From NCBI RefSeq assembly GCF_001552195.1, contig NZ_BCQS01000011.1, positions 186,001-250,000 on the forward strand: a stretch of 64,000 nucleotides of DNA, given 5' to 3'. A model generated the notes under the pieces. The model worked only from the letters and a program-made list of their open reading frames with translations. It was not told where the DNA came from and did not search any database. The translations under genes were made by a program, and so were the position numbers. This DNA is from Actinomadura latina NBRC 106108. GTDB taxonomy: Bacteria > Actinomycetota > Actinomycetes > Streptosporangiales > Streptosporangiaceae. Below are positions 17,416 through 26,650 of this stretch, in pieces (position 1 is the first letter of the stretch; each line of letters opens with the position of its first letter).

Positions 17416-18843
17416 GTGACACAAACCCATGACCTCAGCGCCACCCGGACGGCTGCGGCCGTCCGCACCAGGGAAGTATCTCCGGTCGAGCTCACCGACC
17501 ACTATCTGGCCCGCATCGAACGGCTGAACGAGCAGGTCGGCGCCTATGTGACGGTGACCGCCGAACGAGCCCGCGAGGAGGCGCGGCGGGCCGAGAAGGC
17601 GGTGCTGGACGCGGCGGATCCGGCGGACCTGCCGCCGCTGCACGGCGTCCCGGTCCCGATCAAGGACCTGAACATGGTGAGCGGCGTCCGGATGACGTTC
17701 GGCTCGGCGGTCTACTCCGAGATGACCGGATTCGCGGACGACCATGTGGTGACAAAGCTGGCGCAAGCCGGGTCTGTGCTGCTGGGCAAGACGACGACTC
17801 CCGAGTTCGGGCTGCCCTGCTACACGGAGGGTGACGTCGCGCCCCCGGCCCGGACGCCGTGGGATCTCACCAGGTCGGCGGGCGGATCCAGCGGCGGCGC
17901 CGCGGCGGCGGTCGCGTCCGGGCTGGCGCCGATCGCGCAGGGCAGCGACGGCGGCGGCTCGATCCGCATCCCGAGCAGCGCGTGCGGGCTGTTCGGCATC
18001 AAGCCGACCCGCGGCCGGGTCTCCTCGGGCCCGATCATCCCCGACCTGTTCGGGCTGGCGACCAACGGCCCGATCGCCCGGACCGTCCGCGACGGGGCCC
18101 TCATGCTGGACGTCATGTCCGGCCACATGCCCGGCGACCTGTACCGCGCGCCGCGGGCGGAGGGCTCGTTCCTCGCCCACGCCGACCGCGCCCCGGGCCG
18201 GCTGCGGATCGCGCGCAGCCTGGAGCCGCCGGTGCCGGGCGCCGAGGTCCACCCCGACTGCGTCGCCGCCTACGAGGCCGCGTCCGCGCTGCTGGAGGAG
18301 CTGGGCCACGAGGTCGTGGACCTGCCGCAGACGGTGCTCGGCGCCGACCTCGTCGCGCACTTCGTCACGCTGTGGGGCGCGATGGCGACGATGACGCCCG
18401 TCCCGGACGAGGCCGCGGACCGGCTCCAGCCGCTGACCCGCTGGCTGCGCGGCCTCGGCGAGGCCACCTCGGCTCCGCAGCTGCTCCAGGCGCACGCCGT
18501 CCTCCAGGGCGAGCTGCGCAAGGCGTTCCCGGTCATGGACGAGTTCGACGCGATCCTGCACCCGACGCTCGCCATGCCGCCCGTCCCCGTCGGCTACTTC
18601 CACGACCAGGAGCCCGAGGAGAACTTCCGGCGGCAGGCGGAGTTCACGCCGTTCACCGCCGTGTACAACATCTCCGGGCAGCCGGCGGTGAACGTCCCGC
18701 TGCACTGGAACGACGAGGGCCTGCCGATCGGGATCATGCTGGCCGGGCGGCTCGGCGGCGAGGGCACGCTGATCTCGCTGTCCGCGCAGCTGGAGGAGGC
18801 GCGCCCGTGGATCGGCCGGAAGCCGGAGATCTGGACGGCGTGA
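17416..18843 (+). CDS. amidase signature enzyme
   Basis: A 475-residue amidase-signature hydrolase. The Ser-cisSer-Lys triad is visible: Lys83 in PVPIKDLN, cis-Ser158 in SAGGSSGGAA, and nucleophile Ser182 in DGGGSIRIPSSA. No signal peptide is present. The family hydrolyses amide or ester bonds of many compounds, and substrate is not predictable. It is probably not GatA, because no gatB or gatC is adjacent and the length and C-terminus differ. MalQ starts 28 nt downstream and may share the transcript. Confidence 0.85.
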   Translation: MTQTHDLSATRTAAAVRTREVSPVELTDHYLARIERLNEQVGAYVTVTAERAREEARRAEKAVLDAADPADLPPLHGVPVPIKDLNMVSGVRMTFGSAVYSEMTGFADDHVVTKLAQAGSVLLGKTTTPEFGLPCYTEGDVAPPARTPWDLTRSAGGSSGGAAAAVASGLAPIAQGSDGGGSIRIPSSACGLFGIKPTRGRVSSGPIIPDLFGLATNGPIARTVRDGALMLDVMSGHMPGDLYRAPRAEGSFLAHADRAPGRLRIARSLEPPVPGAEVHPDCVAAYEAASALLEELGHEVVDLPQTVLGADLVAHFVTLWGAMATMTPVPDEAADRLQPLTRWLRGLGEATSAPQLLQAHAVLQGELRKAFPVMDEFDAILHPTLAMPPVPVGYFHDQEPEENFRRQAEFTPFTAVYNISGQPAVNVPLHWNDEGLPIGIMLAGRLGGEGTLISLSAQLEEARPWIGRKPEIWTA

Positions 18844-18871
18844 GCCCGCCCGCACCGGGCATGGTGCAGGC

Positions 18872-20887
18872 GTGGCCGACGACGAACTGATCACGCTGGC
18901 GGGGCGGCACGGGGTCGCGACCCGGTACACCGACTGGCGCGGCCGGGAGGCGGCGGTCTCGCCCGACACGCTCGCCGCCGTCCTGACGGCGCTCGGGGTC
19001 GACGTCTCGACGCCGGACGCCGTCGGGGCGGAGCTGCGACGCGCCCGCGAACCCGGCCGCAGGCTGCCGCCGGTCGTCGTCGTCCGCCGCGGCGACGACC
19101 TGCCGGCCGTCCCGGACGCGCGGGTCGAACTGGCGACCGGCGAGACCGTCCCGGTGACGGCGGAGCTGCCGCTCGGCTGGCACCGCCTGCGCGCCGGCTC
19201 CGAGAGCGCGCCGCTGCTGATCGCGCCGCGCCGGCTGAGCACGCCGGACCGCCTGTGGGGATTCACGGTCCAGCTGTACTCGGTGCGCTCCCGCGCGTCG
19301 TGGGGGATCGGCGACCTGCGCGACCTCGCCGACCTCGCGTCCTGGAGCGCGCGCGAGCTGGGCGCCGGGTTCACGCTGATCAACCCCCTGCACGCGGCCG
19401 AGCCCGTCCCGCCGGTCGGCCCGTCCCCGTACTCGCCGATGAGCCGCCGCTTCGCCGCCCCGATCTACCTGCGCGTCGAGGACCTTCCCGAGTACGCGGC
19501 ACTGCCGCCCGAGGACCGCGAGCGCCTGTCCGCCCTCGCCGAGCCGCTGCGCATCCCCGGCGGGACCATCGACCGGGACGCGGTCTGGACGGCCAAGCTC
19601 CAGGCTCTCGAAGCCCTCCACCGCCTCCCGCGCGGCACCGGGGCGCAGCGCGACTACGACGCGTTCCGCGCCCGCGAGGGGACGGCGCTCACCGCGTTCG
19701 CCACCTGGTGCGCGCTCACCGAGAAGCACGGCCCGGACTGGCGCCGCTGGCCCGCCGAACTCCAGGACGCCGGAAGCCGCGCCGTCGCCGCCGAGGCCGC
19801 GCGCCTCGCCGGCCGCGTCGACTTCCACGCCTGGCTGCAATGGCGCCTGGACGGTCGGCTGACGGCCGCGCAGCGGGCGGCGCGGGACGCCGGGATGCCG
19901 GTCGGGATCGTCCACGACCTGGCGGTCGGGGTCGCGCACGGCAGCGCCGACGCCTGGATCTACCGGGACCTGTTCGCGCCCGGCATGAGCGTCGGTGCGC
20001 CGCCGGACGAGTTCAACCAGCGCGGCCAGGACTGGGGCCAGCCGCCCTGGCACCCGCACCGCCTCGCTGCCGCCGCCTACGTCCCGGTCCGGGAGATGCT
20101 CGCCACCGCGTTCCGGCACGGCGGCGGGCTGCGCCTCGACCACGCCATGCAGGTGTCGCGCCTGTGGTGGGTCCCCGAGGGCGGTTCGCCGGCGGACGGC
20201 ACCTACGTCCGCTACGACCGCGACGCGCTCCTCGGCTGCCTCGCCTGGGAGGCCGAGCGCGCCGGCGCCGTCGTGGTCGGCGAGGACCTCGGCACCGTCG
20301 AACCCGAGTTCCGGGACGGCCTGTCCGGCCGCGGCATCCTCGGCACGTCCCTCCTGTGGTTCGAACGCGACGCCGAGGGACGTCCCAAGCCCCCGGCCCA
20401 GTGGCGCGAACTGTCCCTGGCCACGGTCGGCACGCACGACATGCCGCCGATCACCGGGTTCGTCCACGGCGACCACATCGCCCTCCGCGACCGGCTGGGC
20501 CTGCTCACCCGTCCCCGCGCGGACGAGGAGGCCGACCACCGCCGCCAGTTGAGCGACTGGCTGGAACTCCTCCACGAGAAGGACCTGCTGCCCGCCGCGC
20601 CCGCCGAGGTGATGAAGGCACTGGCCGAAGGGTCCACCGTCTATGACGAGCGGATAGTCGCGGCTCTGCACGCCTTCCTGGACCGCACCCCGGCCCGCAT
20701 GACCGGGATCTCCCTCGCCGACGCCGTGGGCGAACGCCGCACGCAGAACCAGCCGGGCACCACCGACGAGTACCCCAACTGGCGCGTCCCCCTCGCCGAC
20801 GCCGAAGGCATGCCCGTCCTCCTGGACGACCTTCCGGCCGCCGTCGACCGCCGCGCCGTCCTGCGGCAGCGCCCCGCCTCCCGATGA
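18872..20887 (+). CDS. malQ: 4-alpha-glucanotransferase (amylomaltase)
   Basis: A 671-residue GH77 enzyme that disproportionates malto-oligosaccharides in glycogen and maltodextrin turnover. After an N-terminal domain (about 1-125), the barrel carries WGIGDLRDLADLASW, nucleophile Asp in GLRLDHAMQVSRLWWVPEG, acid/base Glu in VVGEDLGTVEPEF and Asp in VGTHDMPPITGF. The GTG 18872 lacks a clear ribosome site. Upstream in-frame starts would run into the amidase end. Actinobacterial MalQ is usually about 700 residues with the same N-terminal extension. Confidence 0.92.
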   Translation: MADDELITLAGRHGVATRYTDWRGREAAVSPDTLAAVLTALGVDVSTPDAVGAELRRAREPGRRLPPVVVVRRGDDLPAVPDARVELATGETVPVTAELPLGWHRLRAGSESAPLLIAPRRLSTPDRLWGFTVQLYSVRSRASWGIGDLRDLADLASWSARELGAGFTLINPLHAAEPVPPVGPSPYSPMSRRFAAPIYLRVEDLPEYAALPPEDRERLSALAEPLRIPGGTIDRDAVWTAKLQALEALHRLPRGTGAQRDYDAFRAREGTALTAFATWCALTEKHGPDWRRWPAELQDAGSRAVAAEAARLAGRVDFHAWLQWRLDGRLTAAQRAARDAGMPVGIVHDLAVGVAHGSADAWIYRDLFAPGMSVGAPPDEFNQRGQDWGQPPWHPHRLAAAAYVPVREMLATAFRHGGGLRLDHAMQVSRLWWVPEGGSPADGTYVRYDRDALLGCLAWEAERAGAVVVGEDLGTVEPEFRDGLSGRGILGTSLLWFERDAEGRPKPPAQWRELSLATVGTHDMPPITGFVHGDHIALRDRLGLLTRPRADEEADHRRQLSDWLELLHEKDLLPAAPAEVMKALAEGSTVYDERIVAALHAFLDRTPARMTGISLADAVGERRTQNQPGTTDEYPNWRVPLADAEGMPVLLDDLPAAVDRRAVLRQRPASR

Positions 20888-20895
20888 CAGGACGC

Positions 20896-20929
20896 CGTGA
20901 TCAGGCGAGCGTCGTGATCAGGCGAGTGT
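20896..20929. repeat. 17-bp tandem duplication at a stop codon
   Basis: CGTGATCAGGCGAGCGT (20896-20912) is repeated with one change at 20913-20929. The minus-strand stop codon of the Cys-rich gene lies in the second copy, and the first copy repeats the same TGA context, so the duplication lies at the 3' end of that gene. Confidence 0.6.
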
Positions 20930-21913
20930 CGTGGTGATGCGCCTGGTCACGTCGTGGAGGAGCGTGTCCGGGTGCAGGTCGGCGGCGGCGATGGCGGAGA
21001 ACAGGGCGGGGAGGCCGGGGAGAGGGTAGGAGTCGCCGCTGTCCGCCAGGGCGTTGCGGCCGAGCGGGTGGCGGGAGAGCGAGGTGCGGGCGCGAGCCCA
21101 CGCCGTCTGGACCTCTTCCGGGGACGGGACGCCGAACCCGTGGCCGACCGGCGCGGCGTGGCGGAGCTTGACGAGGGCGCTGTCGGTGAAGTCGGCGGCG
21201 AGCTTGCAGCGGTCGGTGAGGTCGGCGCGCACCAGGTCGTCCAGGCGGGTCATGACCGTGCAGGGCGTACGGCAGCGGGCGGCGCAGTCGCCCAGGGCCG
21301 ACGCGACCTGGCTGTGCTGGCGGTCCAGGTAGGCGCGCCAGCCGGGCCCCGGCTCCTTGGCGACGCGGAGCGTCCGTTCACAGGCGGAACGTTCCGGGCG
21401 GGTGTGGTCGCACATCCGCGCCGAGCCCGGCTCGACGGGCACGCCGAACCGGCTGCCCTCGCCGCTCACCGAGGCGCCGATGAGGGCCGGGTCGCCGGCG
21501 TGGCCGAGGACCGGCTCCCAGGCCAGCATCGGCAGGTACTCGCCGGCGATGTGGACGGCGGCGACCAGCGCGGCCATGTCGCGCCGGTACCAGCGGATCG
21601 CGATGACCTCCAGCAGCAGCGAGTACGCGGGCCGCAGGCTGGCGAGCGCGCCGCGCGGGCGTTCCCGCGCCTTCTGCGGCATCCGGCTGGCCCGCGCCCG
21701 GTCGAGCAGGTCGCGCGGGACCTCGCCGACCGCCTCCGGCATGCCGAAGTCCTCGGCGTCCAGGTCGAGGACGCGCTGCCCGAACGCGCACAGCGCCGCG
21801 ATCGCCGCCGAGCCGCCGTCCGCGGCCAGCGTGCCCTGCGTGATCAGCGCCTCCAGGTCGCCGAACGCGTACCGGCGCGCCAGCGCGGTCAGCACATCCT
21901 GCGCCGTCTCCAT
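20918..21913 (-). CDS. unknown Cys-rich helical protein
   Basis: A 331-residue protein that I do not recognise. It is mostly helical and has no signal peptide or membrane span. The notable feature is a cysteine set: C168-x-H170 and C178, then C210-x3-C214-x3-C218, with C236 nearby. This looks like a metal or Fe-S site. The first 130 residues are a hydrophobic helical bundle (AYSLLLEVIAIRWYRRDMAALVAAVHIAGEYLP). ATG 21913 follows gggagg; seven extra upstream codons lack a site. It is convergent with malQ and lies downstream of pepN across a tandem-repeat spacer. Confidence 0.65.
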   Translation of the reverse strand: METAQDVLTALARRYAFGDLEALITQGTLAADGGSAAIAALCAFGQRVLDLDAEDFGMPEAVGEVPRDLLDRARASRMPQKARERPRGALASLRPAYSLLLEVIAIRWYRRDMAALVAAVHIAGEYLPMLAWEPVLGHAGDPALIGASVSGEGSRFGVPVEPGSARMCDHTRPERSACERTLRVAKEPGPGWRAYLDRQHSQVASALGDCAARCRTPCTVMTRLDDLVRADLTDRCKLAADFTDSALVKLRHAAPVGHGFGVPSPEEVQTAWARARTSLSRHPLGRNALADSGDSYPLPGLPALFSAIAAADLHPDTLLHDVTRRITTTLA

Positions 21914-21951
21914 GCCGCCCCTCCCCGTGACCATGCGATCGTTGCACGGCC

Positions 21952-22047
21952 ACGGGGTTCATGGACAGGGACGGGGTTCATGGACAGGGACGGGGTTCAT
22001 GGACAGGGACGGGATTCACGGGCAGGGACGGGATTCATGGGGCAGGG
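21952..22047. repeat. five tandem copies of a 19-bp repeat
   Basis: The unit ACGGGGTTCATGGACAGGG is present three times exactly (21952-21970, 21971-21989, 21990-22008) and twice with changes (22009-22027, 22028-22047). It fills the gap between pepN and the Cys-rich gene and is not part of either. A varying copy number would be expected between strains. Confidence 0.85.
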
Positions 22048-22050
22048 ACG

Positions 22051-24585
22051 TCAGGCGGACGCGGCGTCCTTCGCGCGGGCGCGCAGCGCGCGGGCGACGC
22101 CGTCGCGGCCCTCCGACAGCAGCCGGGTCAGCGCCGCCGGCGGGTGCTGCTCGGCGATGTAGGACTCGGTGCGGTCGATCGTGGACTGCTCGATCACCAG
22201 GAACGGGTAGGCGACCTCGGCGAACGTCTGCGACATGTCGCTCGTCCACTCCTTCCACACGCGGCCGACCTCGGCGAAGTACCGGTCGACGTAGGGGAGC
22301 AGCAGCTCGGCCTGGTCGGGCTCCACGAAACCGCCGAGCGTCGACCGGTAGACGGCGTTCGGCAGGTCGCCGGACACGACCCGCTCCCACGCGGCCGCCT
22401 TCGCCGCCGCGGTCGGGATCGCGGACTTGCAGGCGGCGGCGTGCCGCTCGCCGGCGGCGGTGCGGTCCCGCTCGTGCTCGGCGTCGATCTCCGCCTCGCC
22501 CGCGCGGCCGGTGACGACGAGGCGCCGCAGCAGCGTCCAGCGCAGGTCGGTGTCGACGGTGAGGCCGTCGAGCGTCTGCGAGCCGTCCAGCAGGCCCTGG
22601 ACGAACGCCAGGTGCTCGTCGGACACGGCCGACGCGGTGAACGCCTGCGTGTAGGCGAGCTGGAGGTCCGAGCCGGGCTCGGCCTCGCGCGCCAGTTCCG
22701 CCAGCGTGTCGGCGAGCAGGGCGAGGCCCTCCTCGCGCCACGCCGGGTCCGCGTACTGCTGGACGGCGGTGCGCGCCTGCCGCAGCAGCGTCTGCGTGAC
22801 CGAGATGTCGGTGACGCCGCGGATGCCCTTCGCGACGAGCCGGACGTAGTCGCGGGTCGCCATCTCGGCGTCGCGGGTCATGTCCCACGCCGACGACCAG
22901 CACAGCGCGCGCGGCAGGCTGTCCTTGATGTCGCCGATGTGCTCGATGAGCGTCTTCTGGGAATGCTCGTCCAGCCGGATCTTGGCGTAGGTGAGGTCGT
23001 CGTCGTTGACGAGGACGAGGTCGGGCCGCTTCTGCCCGACGAGCTGCGGAACGTCGGTGCGGGCGCCGACGACGTCCAGCTCGACCCGCTCCCGCCGGAC
23101 GAGCCCGTCCGCCGTCAGGTCGTACAACCCGATGGCGAGGCGGTGCGAGCGCAGCGTCGGGTAGTCGGCCTTGGCCTCCTGCAGGACGGTGAACGACGTG
23201 AAGTTCCCGTCGCCGTCCACCTCGTACTCGGGCCGCATCGTGTTGACGCCGGCCGTCTCCAGCCACTCCTTCGACCACGACGCCAGGTCGCGGCCGGACG
23301 TCTCCTCCAGCGCGCCCAGCAGGTCCGTGAGGACGGTGTTGCCCCACGCGTGCCGGTCGAAGTAGCGCCGGACGCCCTCAAGGAAGTTGTCGAGGCCGAC
23401 GTAGGCCACGAGCTGCTTCAGGACGGACGCGCCCTTGGCGTAGGTGATCCCGTCGAAGTTCACCTCGACCGCGCGGATGTCCGGGATGTCGGCGGAGATC
23501 GGGTGTGTGGACGGCAGCTGGTCCTGCCGGTACGCCCACGCCTTCTCCAGGTTCGCGAACGTCGTCCACGAGCCCGTCCACTTGGTGGCCTCCGCCTGGC
23601 ACAGGACGCTCATGTAGGTGGCGAACGACTCGTTCAGCCACAGGTCGTCCCACCAGCGCATGGTGACGAGGTCGCCGAACCACATGTGCGCCATCTCGTG
23701 CAGGATCGTCTCGGCGCGGCGCTCGTAGGCGGCGTCGGTGACCCGCGACCGGAAGACGTAGTCCTCCAGGAACGTGACGGCGCCCGCGTTCTCCATCGCG
23801 CCCGCGTTGAACTCGGGGACGAACAGCTGGTCGTACTTGCTGAACGGGTACGGGCGGCCGAAGACCTTCTCGAAGTAGCCGAACCCCTGGCGGGTCACGT
23901 CCACGATCGCGGGCGTGTCGAGGTGGTCGGCGAGCGAGGCGCGGCAGTACACGCCGAGCGGGATGACGGTGCCGTCCTCGCGGCGGTACTCGTCCCGGAC
24001 GACGTGGTACGGCCCGGCGATGAGCGCGGTGATGTAGGTGGAGATCTGCGGCGTCGGCAGGAAGTGCCACGTCCCGCCCTCGGCGGACTCGGCCGGCTCG
24101 TTGGTGACGACCTCCCAGCTCTCCGGGGCCTTCACGGTGAACTCGAAGGTGGCCTTCAGGTCGGGCTGGTCGAAGCAGGTGTACATGCGGTGCGCGTCGG
24201 CCGTCTCGAACTGCGAGTAGAGGTACACGCTGTCGTCCACGGGGTCCACGAACCGGTGCAGGCCCTCACCCGAACGCGAGTACTCGCAGTCGGCCACGAC
24301 ACGCAGTTCGTTCTCCGCGGCCAGATCGGGCAGCGGGACGCGGCCCTTCTCGGCGTCATAGGACGAGGGGTCGAGGGCCTTCCCGTTCAGCGTCGCCTCC
24401 CGCACGACGGCGCCGTGCAGGTCGATGAACGTGGACGCCCCCGTCTCGGCGCTGCCGAACCTGACCACGGTCGTGGACCCGAACCGCTGGTCGCCCGTGG
24501 TGAGGTCCAGCTCGACCGCGTACGACTCGACGGTGAGCAGCCGGGCCCGTTCCCGCGCCTCGTCGCGCGTGAGGTTGCCTGCCAC
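22051..24585 (-). CDS. pepN: aminopeptidase N, family M1
   Basis: An 844-residue cytosolic zinc aminopeptidase that trims N-terminal residues from peptides. The exopeptidase motif GAMENAG and the zinc motif [27 protein letters not shown] are intact. A C-terminal ERAP1-like helical domain follows from about residue 520. Length fits the actinobacterial PepN (about 850). The GTG start follows aaggag by five bases. It is transcribed away from the DsbA-like gene. Confidence 0.95.
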   Translation of the reverse strand: MAGNLTRDEARERARLLTVESYAVELDLTTGDQRFGSTTVVRFGSAETGASTFIDLHGAVVREATLNGKALDPSSYDAEKGRVPLPDLAAENELRVVADCEYSRSGEGLHRFVDPVDDSVYLYSQFETADAHRMYTCFDQPDLKATFEFTVKAPESWEVVTNEPAESAEGGTWHFLPTPQISTYITALIAGPYHVVRDEYRREDGTVIPLGVYCRASLADHLDTPAIVDVTRQGFGYFEKVFGRPYPFSKYDQLFVPEFNAGAMENAGAVTFLEDYVFRSRVTDAAYERRAETILHEMAHMWFGDLVTMRWWDDLWLNESFATYMSVLCQAEATKWTGSWTTFANLEKAWAYRQDQLPSTHPISADIPDIRAVEVNFDGITYAKGASVLKQLVAYVGLDNFLEGVRRYFDRHAWGNTVLTDLLGALEETSGRDLASWSKEWLETAGVNTMRPEYEVDGDGNFTSFTVLQEAKADYPTLRSHRLAIGLYDLTADGLVRRERVELDVVGARTDVPQLVGQKRPDLVLVNDDDLTYAKIRLDEHSQKTLIEHIGDIKDSLPRALCWSSAWDMTRDAEMATRDYVRLVAKGIRGVTDISVTQTLLRQARTAVQQYADPAWREEGLALLADTLAELAREAEPGSDLQLAYTQAFTASAVSDEHLAFVQGLLDGSQTLDGLTVDTDLRWTLLRRLVVTGRAGEAEIDAEHERDRTAAGERHAAACKSAIPTAAAKAAAWERVVSGDLPNAVYRSTLGGFVEPDQAELLLPYVDRYFAEVGRVWKEWTSDMSQTFAEVAYPFLVIEQSTIDRTESYIAEQHPPAALTRLLSEGRDGVARALRARAKDAASA

Positions 24586-24763
24586 ATGTACTCCTTGGTC
24601 GGCTCAATCGCTTGTTGAAGTCATGTCTACCAACCGGACGCCGTTCGTATCGTCCGCCACGGCCGAAGAGACCGGGCTTGGGCGGCCTCCCTGTCCGGGG
24701 AATCGGAACGGGCGCGTCCCGGTTGTCCCTCCAGGCACCCGTTTCGCGCTCTTGGAGGCGACG

Positions 24764-25378
24764 TTGACTGAGACCGCACCCACCCCCGTGGACTTCTGGT
24801 TCGACCCCCTGTGCCCGTGGGCGTGGATAACGTCCCGCTGGATCCTGGAAGTGGAGAAGCTGCGCCCGATCGAGGTGCGCTGGCACGTGATGAGCCTCGC
24901 GGTCCTCAACGAGGACAAGGACATCCCGGACGAGTACCGGCGGATGCTCGCCGACGCCTGGGGCCCGGTGCGCGTGTGCATCGCCGCCGAGCAGAAGTAC
25001 GGGCCCGAGGTGCTCGGACGGCTCTACACCGAACTCGGCACGCGCCGCCACCACGAGAAGCAGACGTTCGACCACGCCTACTACGAGGCCGCGCTGACCG
25101 CGGCCGGCCTGGACCCGGCGCTCGCCGGCGCCGCCGATTCCACCTCCTACGACGAGGCCGTGCGCGCGTCCCACAAGGACGGCATCGACCGCGTCGGCCA
25201 GGAGGTCGGCACCCCGGTCATCGAGGTGGAGGGCAGCGCGTTCTTCGGCCCCGTCGTCACCCCCATCCCGCGCGGCGAGGCCGCCGTCAAGCTGTTCGAC
25301 GGCGTCGTCGCGGTCGCGAGCACGCCCGGCTTCTTCGAGCTCAAGCGCACGCGGACGGTCGACCCGATCTTCGACTGA
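24764..25378 (+). CDS. DsbA-like thioredoxin-fold protein, Rv2466c family
   Basis: A 204-residue cytosolic protein closely matching the pattern of the mycobacterial mycothiol-dependent reductase Rv2466c: [18 protein letters not shown] at the N-terminus, [16 protein letters not shown] (cis-Pro loop) and FFELKRTR at the end. The active-site motif here is C17-P-W-A20, so the second Cys of CxxC is replaced by Ala. This leaves a monothiol enzyme, which could still work through mixed disulfides with mycothiol. TTG 24764 follows ggagg by five bases. An in-frame ATG at 24622 has no ribosome site. Confidence 0.82.
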   Translation: MTETAPTPVDFWFDPLCPWAWITSRWILEVEKLRPIEVRWHVMSLAVLNEDKDIPDEYRRMLADAWGPVRVCIAAEQKYGPEVLGRLYTELGTRRHHEKQTFDHAYYEAALTAAGLDPALAGAADSTSYDEAVRASHKDGIDRVGQEVGTPVIEVEGSAFFGPVVTPIPRGEAAVKLFDGVVAVASTPGFFELKRTRTVDPIFD

Positions 25379-25440
25379 GCGCGCGCCCGTCCGGGGTCGG
25401 GGCTCCGCGCTCTCACCCGCAGGCCACATACCGCTTGCTA

Positions 25441-25457
25441 TTGCGACCATGTTGCAA
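25441..25457. promoter_or_regulatory. Nur-box-like operator of the metal ECF operon
   Basis: TTGCGA-CCATG-TTGCAA matches the reported Streptomyces Nur box (tTGCaa-N5-ttGCAA) with one deviation in the left arm. It sits directly after a TTGCTA (25435-25440) and before TACTAG (25459-25464), which could be -35 and -10 boxes, so bound Nur would block the promoter. Nur is the nickel-sensing Fur-family repressor, which points to nickel as the cargo. Confidence 0.6.
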
Positions 25458-25518
25458 CTACTAGCCATGTGCCGCCAGACTGGGCCCATCGCTCGCGACA
25501 GGTAGGACGGTGGGAGAC

Positions 25519-26262
25519 GTGCACGTACCGGACGGATTCATTGACGCTCCGGTGTCCCTCGCGGCCGGCGCGGTCGCGGTGGCCGGAGTCGGGATCGCCC
25601 TGCGGGGGGCGCGGCGGGAGCTGGACGACCGCACCGCGCCGCTCGCCGGGCTGACCGCCGCGTTCGTGTTCGCCGCGCAGATGCTCAACTTCCCGGTCGC
25701 GGCCGGGACGAGCGGGCACCTGCTCGGCGGGACGCTCGCCGCGATCCTCGTCGGGCCGTACACCGGCGTCCTGTGCGTCTCGGTCGTCCTGCTCTTGCAG
25801 GCGCTCCTGTTCGCGGACGGCGGCCTCACCGCGCTCGGCGTGAACATCACCACGATGGCGCTCGCCACGGTCGTCGTCGGGTACGGGCTGTTCCGGCTGC
25901 TGCTGCGGGTGCTGCCCAAGACGCGGGCGTCCGTCTCGGGGGCGTCGTTCGTGGCGGCCGTCGTCTCGGTGCCGGCCGCGGCCGCCGTGTTCACGGCCGT
26001 CTACGCGGTCGGCGGGACGGCGGACGTGTCGATCGCCAAGGTCGCCACCGCGATGATCGGCGTGCACGTGCTGATCGGGATCGGCGAGGCGCTGATCACC
26101 GCCGTGACGGTGTCGAGCGTGCTCGCCGTCCGTCCCGACCTCGTGTACGGGGCGCGCGGGCTGATGAAGCCGCTGAAGCTGCGCACCGCCGGGCAGAACG
26201 CCGCCGGGCAGAACGCCGCCGGGCAGAACGCGGGCGGCACGGCCGAGCCGTCGCGGGCCTGA
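25519..26262 (+). CDS. nickel/cobalt ECF transporter substrate-binding protein (CbiM/NikM)
   Basis: A 247-residue membrane protein with about seven hydrophobic spans. It is the S component that captures the metal ion. I chose GTG 25519 so that the protein begins M-H-V-P-D-G-F: in CbiM/NikM the N-terminal Met-His pair is part of the metal site, and the start nine bases upstream would bury it. ALGVNITTMAL is the conserved loop. The C-terminal tail holds a short repeat (GQNAA three times). It opens a four-gene operon M-N-Q-O. The Nur-like box upstream favours nickel over cobalt. Confidence 0.88.
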   Translation: MHVPDGFIDAPVSLAAGAVAVAGVGIALRGARRELDDRTAPLAGLTAAFVFAAQMLNFPVAAGTSGHLLGGTLAAILVGPYTGVLCVSVVLLLQALLFADGGLTALGVNITTMALATVVVGYGLFRLLLRVLPKTRASVSGASFVAAVVSVPAAAAVFTAVYAVGGTADVSIAKVATAMIGVHVLIGIGEALITAVTVSSVLAVRPDLVYGARGLMKPLKLRTAGQNAAGQNAAGQNAGGTAEPSRA

Positions 26263-26275
26263 GAGGGGAGCTCAC

Positions 26276-26650
26276 ATGACCACGAAGCGCTTCTTCATCG
26301 GGTTCCTGCTCGTCTCGCTCGTCCTCGCGGGCGTCGTCAGCTACTACGCGTCCGGCGACCCCGACGGGCTGGAGAAGGTCGCCGGGGACAAGGGCATCAG
26401 CGCCAAGGAGAAGGACCACTCGCTCAAGGACTCCCCGTTCGGCGACTACGGGGTCAAGGGCGTCGAGAACGCGCGGCTGTCCGGCGGGCTGTCCGGGGTG
26501 ATCGGCGTGGGCGCCGTCCTGCTCGTCGGCGGCGGGCTGTTCTGGGGCGTCCGGCGGCGCGGCCCGGCCGGTGAGGGCCAGGCCGCGGGCCAGGACGAGG
26601 AGGCGCCCCAGGACGAGAAGGCGCCGTCCGAGCCGGCGAGCCAAGGCTGA
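26276..26650 (+). CDS. PDGLE-domain (CbiN-like) transporter component
   Basis: A 124-residue protein with an N-terminal membrane span (FFIGFLLVSLVLAGVVSYYA), the motif DPDGLEKVA, a polar loop, a second span (VIGVGAVLLVGGGLFWG) and a Glu/Gln-rich cytosolic tail. This is the N component of MNQO-type metal ECF systems, which is required with the M component. It follows cbiM by 13 nt, and its stop shares a base with the cbiQ start (TGATG). Confidence 0.85.
   Translation: MTTKRFFIGFLLVSLVLAGVVSYYASGDPDGLEKVAGDKGISAKEKDHSLKDSPFGDYGVKGVENARLSGGLSGVIGVGAVLLVGGGLFWGVRRRGPAGEGQAAGQDEEAPQDEKAPSEPASQG

Noticed and set aside
17416..18843. Glutamyl-tRNA amidotransferase subunit GatA
   Set aside because: No gatB or gatC beside it. 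The triad is shared by all amidase-signature enzymes.
21952..22047. CRISPR array
   Set aside because: The units are head-to-tail with no spacers, and no cas gene is present.
24622..24763. N-terminal extension of the DsbA-like gene from ATG 24622
   Set aside because: No ribosome site, and the residues do not look like the family. TTG 24764 has ggagg.
25379..25518. Cobalamin riboswitch before the ECF operon
   Set aside because: The leader is only about 140 nt and I see none of the conserved B12-box pattern. The TTGC dyad explains the site better.
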